Under the pieces are notes generated by a model, which saw only the letters and a program-made list of their open reading frames with translations, was not told where the DNA came from and did not search any database. A stretch of DNA of 64,000 nucleotides from G963667915 sp965197385 (lineage in GTDB: Bacteria > Acidobacteriota > Vicinamibacteria > Vicinamibacterales > UBA823). A program made the translations under genes and the position numbers. Of the stretch, positions 1-6,737 are shown in pieces (the first letter of the stretch is position 1; each line of letters opens with the position of its first letter). The stretch lies in contig CBDANA010000005.1 in the NCBI GenBank assembly GCA_965197385.1, positions 62,001 through 126,000 of the forward strand. Reading direction: 5' to 3'.

Positions 1-423
1 GATCGGGGCCTTCCTGACCTCGGCCGCCGTCTGCTCGGTCGTGGGGAAGGACGGGCTGCCGTTGACCAGGAATTTGGTTGGGCCTGTATACGCTCGGGCC
101 CCCGCGATGAGCTCCGCGCCCGACCCCGTGGCCAGGAGGACGTTCTCCGGTCTGCCGCCCCACTTCTTCGCGATCGTATCCGTAAGCTCGGCGATGTTGT
201 CCGGATAGCGGCCCACGCGATGGGTGATGCGGCCGCGCAGCGCCTCGAGCACCGCGTCGCCAGGCCCTCTCGGATTCTCGTTGTTGCCGATCCCGATGAA
301 CTTCGGATCGACCGGTTGCTGAAACGCTCCCGCCAACAACTCAGCGCCTCGGCGGTTAACGAGCGCCACTCCGGCACCACCCAACCCAACCTTGCGAAAG
401 AACGTGCGACGTGAGAGTGCCAT
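1..423 (-). CDS. Tat-exported class I/II PLP aminotransferase, N-terminal part (runs off window)
   Basis: The reading frame starts with ATG at 423 and stays open to the window edge (141 codons). The N-terminus carries a twin-arginine signal (SRRTFFRK, then a hydrophobic stretch), so a periplasmic location is predicted. The mature part begins with IGIGNNENPRGPG and continues with GRYPDN and LLATGSGAELI, the pattern of histidinol-phosphate-aminotransferase-like fold-type I enzymes (substrate-recognition arm and the start of the PLP domain). The catalytic lysine lies outside the window. HisC itself is cytosolic, so this exported relative probably has another, unknown substrate. The family call is firm; substrate cannot be given. 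Confidence 0.8.
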   Translation of the reverse strand, partial: MALSRRTFFRKVGLGGAGVALVNRRGAELLAGAFQQPVDPKFIGIGNNENPRGPGDAVLEALRGRITHRVGRYPDNIAELTDTIAKKWGGRPENVLLATGSGAELIAGARAYTGPTKFLVNGSPSFPTTEQTAAEVRKAPI

Positions 424-543
424 ACAGACCTCCTTCTTCCCTGCTCGCGGGGTCCCACCTCCGCTCGCTCTGACGATAGCCCGGATTAGCCTTCTTTCGT
501 TTGACAGAAAACCCGTTCTCAGACCCACGCCGGGCTGCCGACG

Positions 544-1611
544 TCAGTTCGACGACGCCCGCGTCTCGACGCGGACGAAGCGCTGCGCGTGTCTGCCGGT
601 GATGTCGCCCAGATACAGCGCGCCGCTCGCATCCACGGCGATGCCGTGCACGACGTTCAGGTCGCCGGGCCTCTCCTGCCCGGTGACGCCCCGCGGGAAT
701 ACCCAGACCTGGCGGACGCGCCCATCGGGGTCGAACTTCATCACCACCTGATCCTTGGGCGGCAACCCCAGCATGGCGCTGTCCGGCGTCTCGCTCCACA
801 CCATCGGTGACGACCCGCAGATGTAGATCTCGTCCTTGGGCGTGATCCAGATCGTCCACGGCACCATCAGGCTCCGCCACTCGGCCAGGAACCTCCCCGA
901 CTGGTCGAACACCTGCACGCGCACGTTGTTCCGGTCCGCCACGTACAGGCGCCCTTTCGAGTCGACGTCGATCGAGTGCGGCACGCTCAACTCCCCGGGA
1001 GCGGTACCGAGTTTCCCGAACGCTTTCACGAACTTTCCGTTCCTGTCGTAGTGGACGATGCGATTGTTCCCGTACCCGTCGGAGACGAAGATGTCGCCCG
1101 CCGGCGTAACGGCGACGTCGGTCGGCCTGTTGAAATGAGTGCTGTCGTCTCCTGGCTGGCCCGGCACGCCGAGCGTCATGAGAAGCTTCCCCTCGGACGT
1201 GAACTTGCGTACGGTGTGATCGCCGTCATCGGCGGTCCAGACGTTCCCCTGCTGGTCGAGCTGCATCTGGTGCGGGTTCTTGAAGGCGCCCTCTCCCCAC
1301 GAGCGCACGAGCGCGCCGTCGGGCCGGTAGACCTGGACCGGGATGTTCCCGCGGTTGAACGTCCAGATGTTTCCGCCTGCATCGACCGCCATGCTCGACA
1401 TGCCGGCCCAGACGGCCTCCGCGGGCTTTTGAGGCCAGCTCGGATCGACGCGGTATCCGACGGCCACGTCAATCCGCGGATACCGCGCGGGTGCCGGCTG
1501 AGAGCTCTGCGGCTCTGACGCCTGTTCCGATTGAGCCAGGCCCGAGCTGCCAGCGAGAACGAGGCAGAGGGCCGGGGCGATTCCGACCCGCGTCATGGTT
1601 GACCAGCGCAT
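544..1611 (-). CDS. exported NHL-repeat beta-propeller protein
   Basis: A 355-residue protein with a signal peptide (APALCLVLAGSSGLAQ) and at least five NHL-type blades, for example FNRPTDVAVTPAGDIFVSDGY and LSVPHSIDVDSKGRLYVADR. It resembles the peptidyl-alpha-hydroxyglycine-lyase-like NHL propellers common in Acidobacteriota, but catalytic residues cannot be assigned by eye. The frame is open to 1671; the ATG at 1611 is chosen because GAGAGGAG lies 5-6 nt upstream and the signal peptide follows at once. It probably binds ligands or senses at the cell surface. It is a single gene, with the DUF3179 gene upstream on the same strand. Confidence 0.8.
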   Translation of the reverse strand: MRWSTMTRVGIAPALCLVLAGSSGLAQSEQASEPQSSQPAPARYPRIDVAVGYRVDPSWPQKPAEAVWAGMSSMAVDAGGNIWTFNRGNIPVQVYRPDGALVRSWGEGAFKNPHQMQLDQQGNVWTADDGDHTVRKFTSEGKLLMTLGVPGQPGDDSTHFNRPTDVAVTPAGDIFVSDGYGNNRIVHYDRNGKFVKAFGKLGTAPGELSVPHSIDVDSKGRLYVADRNNVRVQVFDQSGRFLAEWRSLMVPWTIWITPKDEIYICGSSPMVWSETPDSAMLGLPPKDQVVMKFDPDGRVRQVWVFPRGVTGQERPGDLNVVHGIAVDASGALYLGDITGRHAQRFVRVETRASSN

Positions 1612-1879
1612 GGGACTCCTCTCAGGTCTCGTCGGCTTTGGCGTTGGTCTCGAACGTCGGAACCACGACATCGACGTCCGTCAGGGGACTCTGACTGATG
1701 TGGCGATTTGCGAGCGTACATTCGGACCCTGAGCTTGTCAATCAACCCACCGGCGCGAGAGTGGAACCACGACGACTTTCGCCCCCTGCAAGGGCCGCCA
1801 GCACCCGTCTGGGTCTGGATTGTGGCGATTCCCAATGCGCTCAGGACGCTCGTGTCTCCTGTGCTCACCCCTCGGCGAG
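1612..1879. other. intergenic stretch, nothing recognised
   Basis: No conserved protein segment or RNA was recognised here. The frame of the DUF3179 gene stays open through this region when its UGA is read through, but the translation (rich in Arg, Ser, Gly) has lost all family resemblance. Confidence 0.5.
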
Positions 1880-2297
1880 CTAGTCGAGGTGCTTGGCCCA
1901 GTGCCCGTACGGGCGCAGGATCGTCCACTCCAGGCTCGAAGCGCAGTTCCCGTCCGTCGTACTCACGGCCGTACACGACGGCCGCATTGGCGAGCGGTCA
2001 CCACGCAGCGACGAACTTCGTGTCGCCGATGCGATCGTTGACGATCTCATAGGCGTTGAGCAGGTTCAGGCTGTAGGCTCGCGCCTCGCCGTCGATGACC
2101 AAACCGAGCACCCAGGCGTCGTCGGCGATCTCTGCCTCATCGGCGGTCACGAACTCCGGTTCGTCGATCGCTTCGATGGCGCCCCGCTGGAGGATCTGGA
2201 CATAGCCGTCGGGCAAGTCCTGGGCCGCGACGTTGATGCCGCCCAGCAAGAGTACCGCCAGGGCGAAGGTGGATGGGAGCGCATTGTTGATCCGCAT
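1880..2297 (-). pseudogene. DUF3179 protein with in-frame UGA at the expected Cys (selenocysteine candidate); 3' part degraded
   Basis: The ATG at 2297 is followed by a signal peptide (FALAVLLLGGINVAAQ). The mature region then matches DUF3179: VLGLVIDGEARAYSLNLLN, YEIVNDRIGDTKFVAAW. A TGA at 2000-1998 follows, and the family continues in the same frame as PLANAAVVYGREYDGRELRF. In DUF3179 the residue between W and PL is normally Cys (WCPLC), so the UGA replaces a conserved Cys. The second Cys of the motif is Ala here. Beyond RFEPG the resemblance stops; a +1 shift gives a short tail ending at TAG 1880, so the C-terminal half is missing or scrambled. It could be a selenoprotein with a damaged 3' end, or a plain pseudogene. 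Confidence 0.6.
1965..1985 (-). promoter_or_regulatory. candidate bacterial SECIS hairpin after the DUF3179 UGA
   Basis: On the minus strand a perfect CGGCCG/CGGCCG stem, extended by a T-A pair inside and a G-T wobble outside, begins 12-13 nt after the UGA at 1998. The loop is CGTGT, with G in second position, 20 nt from the UGA. Bacterial SECIS elements are expected to have a small loop with an early G at about 16-37 nt. The stem is self-complementary GC, so chance occurrence in GC-rich DNA is possible. Confidence 0.4.
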
Positions 2298-2303
2298 GAT
2301 TCG

Positions 2304-2309
2304 ATTATA
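2304..2309 (-). promoter_or_regulatory. -10 box (TATAAT) just upstream of the DUF3179 start
   Basis: TATAAT on the minus strand lies 6 nt before the ATG at 2297, so transcription would start at or very near the start codon (leaderless mRNA). No -35 consensus is visible and no Shine-Dalgarno precedes the ATG. Confidence 0.4.
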
Positions 2310-2378
2310 TGGATTGAGACGCGGCTGGGAGCGACGCGGATCCCGCAGTGTGCGCTGGCTCACACGCGAAGGATCTCC

Positions 2379-4010
2379 TCATCTCTGGTCGGCCAGCGCT
2401 TCAGTCAACACCCGGCCGGTCGCCTGGCTGAGCGAGATGCCGATGAGGCGGGCCAGGGTAGGCGCGATCGAAGCGGGTGTGACCGGCTCCAGGTACTGCC
2501 CAGTTGAGATGCCCGCGCCCATGAACAGCACGGGTACCCGGGTGTCGTAGTCGTAGCTCGTGCCGTGGCCGGCGGCGTTCATCGACGTCGTCCAGTACGG
2601 ACGCAGGACGACGAGCAAGTCTCCGCTACGGCCCGGATAGTAGCTGCGCGCCAGGGCGCGTTCAACGGCGCTGCCGGTGTCTCGACGGCTCCGGATCGTG
2701 TCGGCCCGATACACGTCGGCCACCCCATCGACCGACTGGATGGCGTCCATCACTTGTGCGAGCGCCGCCGGGCGATCGAGTAGCCGCTGGTACACGCCCG
2801 GTGCGAAGTAAAGATCCTGCTCTTCGAAGTTGGCGACGGCGTCGGCCGTGTCGAGTGCGGCCCGGACGGCCCCGTCGGCCGCCTCGACGATCCGGCTCGC
2901 CGGAATCCGGCCGGCGTCACCCTGGCGTGTGCGACGCTGCTCCGGAATCGGCATGACGCCGTGGTCGGCCGACAGGGCGACGACCCAGCGACCGGCGCCG
3001 ACCGCGCCGTCAAGATGCTCAAAGAATGCCCCGAGTGCCCGGTCGAGCCGGACCAGGACGTCCTGCACCTCGTGGCTGCGCGGCCCGAAGCGGTGGCCGG
3101 CCCAGTCGAGCGCCGAGAATCCGATGGCGAGATAGTCGGTGGCGTCGCGCTGACCGAGCTCGAGCGCATCCACGGCGGCCGCCGCAAGGCGCGCCAGGTA
3201 ATCGTTCGACTCCGGGCTGGCCATCCACTTCTGGTAGAAGAGCAGGTCAGCACGGCCGTCGCCGTCGCCTGTGCCGACGAGCGGATGGGGCAGTGACGCC
3301 GTCCAGCCGTCGAACGGACGGCTCGATGGCGTGGTGCCTTCGAAAAGGTAGTCATTCTCGGCCAGCGCCTTCGTCCAGATGGTTCCGACGCGCTGCTCGA
3401 CCGGGTTGGCCTCGAGGAACACCTCGACGAACGGCACCGGCTCGCTCGCGTAGGCGGTGGAGGTGACCCAGGCTGAGCCCTGCCGCCAGACGGCAGCGTC
3501 GGTCCGTCGCCCGGCCAGCATGACGCCAACCCGCGGCTTCATCGAGAAGCTCACGGTGTGCGAGCGCTCGCGCTGCATCCGCAGCTCGTCAGCGAGCGTC
3601 GGCGCGAGCAAGCTACCCGGTCCCTGGGCAGCATCGACCGATGCCCCGTAGCTCAGCAGCGGCGCCGACGCGTCGTCGGTGCAGGTGCGCAGTCGGTCGT
3701 CGGCGCGGTCGTACCAGTTATTGCCGATGATGCCGTGGACCTCCGGCAGCGCTCCGGTCGAGATCGTCGCGTGGCCGGCGCACGTGTTCGTCTGAAAATA
3801 GGGATACGCCGCCTGGCGGAACCAAGCGCCCTCATCGACGAGCCGCTTCAGCCCGGCGCGCCACTGATGCTGGAACCGGTCGATGTAATCGGCTCGCATC
3901 TGATCGACGACGAGGACGACGACCAGCCTCGGGGGGTCCGGTTGCGCCGCGAGCGTGCGGGCGAGGAGGAGGATGAGCAGCAGAGCGGCGGTAACGGCGG
4001 TGTGGCGCAT
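2379..4010 (-). CDS. PafA-like periplasmic alkaline phosphatase / phosphodiesterase
   Basis: A 543-residue protein with a signal peptide (LLLILLLARTLAAQ) and the alkaline phosphatase superfamily fold. Visible sites: VVDQMRADY (first zinc Asp, about residue 36); QTNTCAGHATI with Thr76 as the probable nucleophile, as in PafA enzymes that use Thr rather than Ser; the NNWYD block about residue 100; ALDWAGHRFGP (second metal site); and SADHGVMPIP near 350. It should release phosphate from monoesters, possibly also diesters, in the periplasm. Length and motif order fit the PafA group. Stop codon TGA at 2379. No operon partner is evident. Confidence 0.85.
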   Translation of the reverse strand: MRHTAVTAALLLILLLARTLAAQPDPPRLVVVLVVDQMRADYIDRFQHQWRAGLKRLVDEGAWFRQAAYPYFQTNTCAGHATISTGALPEVHGIIGNNWYDRADDRLRTCTDDASAPLLSYGASVDAAQGPGSLLAPTLADELRMQRERSHTVSFSMKPRVGVMLAGRRTDAAVWRQGSAWVTSTAYASEPVPFVEVFLEANPVEQRVGTIWTKALAENDYLFEGTTPSSRPFDGWTASLPHPLVGTGDGDGRADLLFYQKWMASPESNDYLARLAAAAVDALELGQRDATDYLAIGFSALDWAGHRFGPRSHEVQDVLVRLDRALGAFFEHLDGAVGAGRWVVALSADHGVMPIPEQRRTRQGDAGRIPASRIVEAADGAVRAALDTADAVANFEEQDLYFAPGVYQRLLDRPAALAQVMDAIQSVDGVADVYRADTIRSRRDTGSAVERALARSYYPGRSGDLLVVLRPYWTTSMNAAGHGTSYDYDTRVPVLFMGAGISTGQYLEPVTPASIAPTLARLIGISLSQATGRVLTEALADQR

Positions 4011-4326
4011 GATGCTAAAGCATCCGATACCACACGGGTGCGGGTCAAGCGAAGAACAACGCCAGACTTCCGCGGGCTGCTATGTTCCCGACCCGCTGGA
4101 GAACAACATCGTCTGGTCCGGCTGCGTGTCCGGTCTCGAGGTCGTACCGCTCCAGGATGCTGTCGTAGCGGCTGGGCAGGCGCCTCGACGGTCTCGGTGC
4201 CACGCGGGACTTTCGCCATGGGCTGCTAGGCTCGAGCAACGGGTCAGGGTGACAGTGCGCAGCATGAAGGCCCCTCCGGGTAGATGGCGCAGCCGGCCCA
4301 CACTATACCCGGAACGCGGTGGTCGG
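4011..4326. other. non-coding stretch, nothing recognised
   Basis: No conserved gene or clear promoter or terminator was found between the phosphatase start and the DUF5916 remnant. Open frames here look random. Confidence 0.5.
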
Positions 4327-4476
4327 GTCCGACTGCCGTGGCGTGTTGAGTATCAGCCCGGCAGCGACCTGTTCATCGTTTAGAGTGAAGGGCGCGAGAC
4401 TGACCTGCGCCCGCACGAATCGGGCCTTAGGAACCGGGGGTTCACGATCAAGTTGACCCGGCTGCTCAGATTCTGA
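4327..4476 (+). pseudogene. C-terminal remnant of a DUF5916-type outer-membrane protein
   Basis: One frame reads VRLPWRVEYQPGSDLFIV, a TAG at 4381-4383, then SEGRETDLRPHESGL and NRGFTIKLTRLLRF before TGA at 4474. This aligns nearly end to end with the C-terminus of the intact DUF5916 protein at 19702-22089 (EYEPGSDLFVVYSEGRDTDF, NRGFVVKFTKLFRM). The TAG sits where that protein has Tyr. Only about 50 residues of an originally ~800-residue barrel protein remain, so this is a relic. Confidence 0.75.
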
Positions 4477-4541
4477 CGGCGGCATTGATGTTGAAGCGGT
4501 CGGCACGGCCGACATTGAAAATTGAAAGAGGAGAAGCACAC

Positions 4542-5682
4542 ATGAAGAAAGCTATTGCAGCGAGCGCCGGCGGATCGATGGTGGCGCTTGCCCTCGGTCT
4601 TGCCCTGGTGGTTGCCGTGCCGGCCTGCACGCCGACGGCGCAGATCTCCGACGCGCCCCGCCGTTCAAGTTGGCGACGTTCGAGGCGGGCGGCGACCCGG
4701 CTGTCGGCCTGGTGCTGGGCGATCAGATTCTCGAGCTGTCGGGTGTCAGCGATCATCTGGCCACCGAGGCGGGTCTCGACGCGATGACGCTGCCCGGTGA
4801 GATGCGGGCGCTGATCGAAGCCTATGACACGGCGGCGCCCCGGCTGTACCAGATCGCCAACTACTTCCAGGACGGCGCCGACGCGGCGCTGCCGTTCGTG
4901 CATGCCGTGGACGGCGTGACGATTGTGGCGCCGATCAAGTATCCATGGAACATCCTGGCGGCCGCGGCGAACTACAAGGCCCACGAGGAGGGCATGGCGG
5001 GCGGCGGAGAGGATGAGGAGGATGACGCGGAAGAGGGCGGCCGCCGTCGCGGGGGGTTCGACCCGTCGCGCATCGCCGAGATCGGTCCAGCCCGCGACGC
5101 GCCGGTCATGTTCGCCAAGTCGCCCCGGTCAGGCATCATCGGCACGGGCGAGCCGTACTACATCCCGCCGGGCCGCGAGCGGATCGACTGGGAAGGTGAG
5201 ATGGCGATCATCATCGGCAAGCCGGCCTATCTGGTAACGGCTGAGGAGGCCGATGACTACGTCTTCGGCTACAGCATCATGTACGACGTGAGCGACCGAG
5301 GTGGGCGCACCCGAGAGGTCGCGATGTTCCCCGGTCCGAACTGGTTCGACGGGAAGAGCACGAACCGGGGCGCGCCGTTCGGCCCGTACATCGTCCCGAA
5401 GGAATTCGTGCCCGATCCGGCCAACCTGCGCATCACGACCCGGGTCAACGGCGAGGCCGTGCAGGATCAGACAACCGCCGATCTGATCTGGCCCGCGGAG
5501 CACCTGATCGCCTATACGACGTCGATCCTCACGCTCTACCCGGGCGATGTGATCGCCACCGGGACGCCGTCCGGCACCGGCGCCGAGCGCGGCGAGTTCC
5601 TGAAGGCGGGTGACGTCGTCGAGATCGAGATCGAGGGATCGGTACGCTCACGACGTCGATCGAGAACTATCCGGGGACGTGA
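4542..5682 (+). CDS. FAH-family hydrolase with lipoprotein signal; two apparent single-base frameshifts
   Basis: Start ATG 4542 has a good ribosome site (AGAGGAG) and encodes MKKAIAAS..., a lipoprotein-like signal ending VAVPAC. Near 4656 the frame changes: one extra C in the CCCC run gives DAPPPFKLATFEAGG, entering the fumarylacetoacetate-hydrolase domain (NYKAHEEGM, RIDWEGEMAIIIGKPA, YDVSDRGGRT, TGTPSGTG). Near 5637 a second shift (one extra G in GGG) gives IGTLTTSIENYPGT and the stop at 5682. Repaired length is about 380 residues. FAH-fold enzymes cleave C-C bonds or act on acylpyruvates and are normally cytosolic; a membrane-anchored form is unusual. An acidic low-complexity insert (EDEEDDAEEG) interrupts the domain. 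The paired G/C-run lesions suggest sequencing error rather than decay. Confidence 0.7.
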
Positions 5683-5841
5683 TTGGCCAAGGGCTGAGGG
5701 CTCAACGGCTGACGGCTGGAGACGGCCTTCATCCTTTAACCTTCAGCCGGCGGTTTGCCTTACAATGTCGCTGATCGCACGAAGCTGAGCGACAGGTCGC
5801 GCGTCTGGGACTGAAGTCTGACGTGCGCTGGAGGCACCGGG

Positions 5842-6705
5842 ATGGTCGCGAGCTCCGGATCCGTACTCAGACACTCTCGTCGGCTCCGCTGGACGTGCGG
5901 GCTGTTGGCCGCCGGTCTGCTCGCGTTGGCCGCGGGGGCGGCCGAGGCGCAGTGGGGTAGACGGTGGCGCGGCGGGCCGCCGCGGTTTCCCGATCCGGTC
6001 AAGACCGATCGCTCGTTCAGCTTCGCGCGGGTGATGTTTCAAAGCGTCCGGCGCGAGCCGGGCGGCTACGGCTGGAGCACCGACTACCCGCTGTCCGACA
6101 ACAACTTCATGATCCGGCTCTCCGAGTTGACCAGAACGCCGGTCAGCCTCGATCCGTACGGCGGCCCGAACCATGTCGTCGTGCGGCTCACCGATCCGGA
6201 GCTCTTCGACTACCCGTTCATCTTCATGTCCGACGTTGGCACGGCATACTTCAGCGACGACGAAGCAGTCGGCCTGCGCCGCTACCTGGAACAGGGCGGG
6301 TTCCTATGGGCCGATGATTTCTGGGGGCCGTCCGCGTGGGACTCCTGGCAGCGGGAAATCCGCAAGGCGCTGCCGTCGTCGCAGTATCCGATCGCCGACT
6401 TACCCCTGAGTCACCCGATCTTCAGAGGTATGTTCGGCATAGAGGGATTTCCCCAGATTCCGTCGATTCAGCACTGGCGCCGAAGCGGCGGCGCGACAAC
6501 CTCCGAGCGCGGCCATCGGTCAGAGCAGCCGCACTTCCGGGGTATCGCCGACGACGAAGGCCGGCTGATGGTGTTGATGACCCACAACACCGACATCGCT
6601 GACGGGTGGGAGCGCGAAGGGGAAGACACCGAGTACTTCTACCGCTTCTCGATCGACGCGTACGCCGTCGGGATCAACGTCCTGATGTACGTGATGACGC
6701 ACTGA
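5842..6705 (+). CDS. DUF4159 domain protein, exported
   Basis: A 287-residue protein with a signal peptide (CGLLAAGLLALAAGAAEA) followed by the DUF4159 domain: WSTDYPLSDNNFMIRLSELT, the DYPFIFMSDVGTAYFSDDE block and the GGFLWADDFWG motif, then a hydrophobic C-terminus (AVGINVLMYVMTH). DUF4159 proteins resemble the glutamine-amidotransferase-like fold of gliding or MoxR-associated operons; biochemical function is unknown. It stands alone here, between the FAH gene and the convergent kinase gene. Confidence 0.8.
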   Translation: MVASSGSVLRHSRRLRWTCGLLAAGLLALAAGAAEAQWGRRWRGGPPRFPDPVKTDRSFSFARVMFQSVRREPGGYGWSTDYPLSDNNFMIRLSELTRTPVSLDPYGGPNHVVVRLTDPELFDYPFIFMSDVGTAYFSDDEAVGLRRYLEQGGFLWADDFWGPSAWDSWQREIRKALPSSQYPIADLPLSHPIFRGMFGIEGFPQIPSIQHWRRSGGATTSERGHRSEQPHFRGIADDEGRLMVLMTHNTDIADGWEREGEDTEYFYRFSIDAYAVGINVLMYVMTH

Positions 6706-6721
6706 CGCGGGGGTCGGACGA

Positions 6722-6737
6722 CGTTAATTAATTAACG
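6722..6737. other. perfect 16-bp palindrome CGTTAATTAATTAACG between convergent genes
   Basis: An AT-rich perfect palindrome directly abuts the TAG stop (6738-6740, minus) of the kinase gene and lies 16 bp after the DUF4159 stop. It may be a protein-binding site or a simple transcription-end structure. No T-run makes a classical terminator. Confidence 0.4.

Noticed and set aside
1593..1976. The remainder of the DUF3179 frame after the UGA as a full C-terminal domain
   Set aside because: After about 25 residues the translation no longer resembles DUF3179 and it runs into the neighbouring gene; only the first part after the UGA supports read-through.
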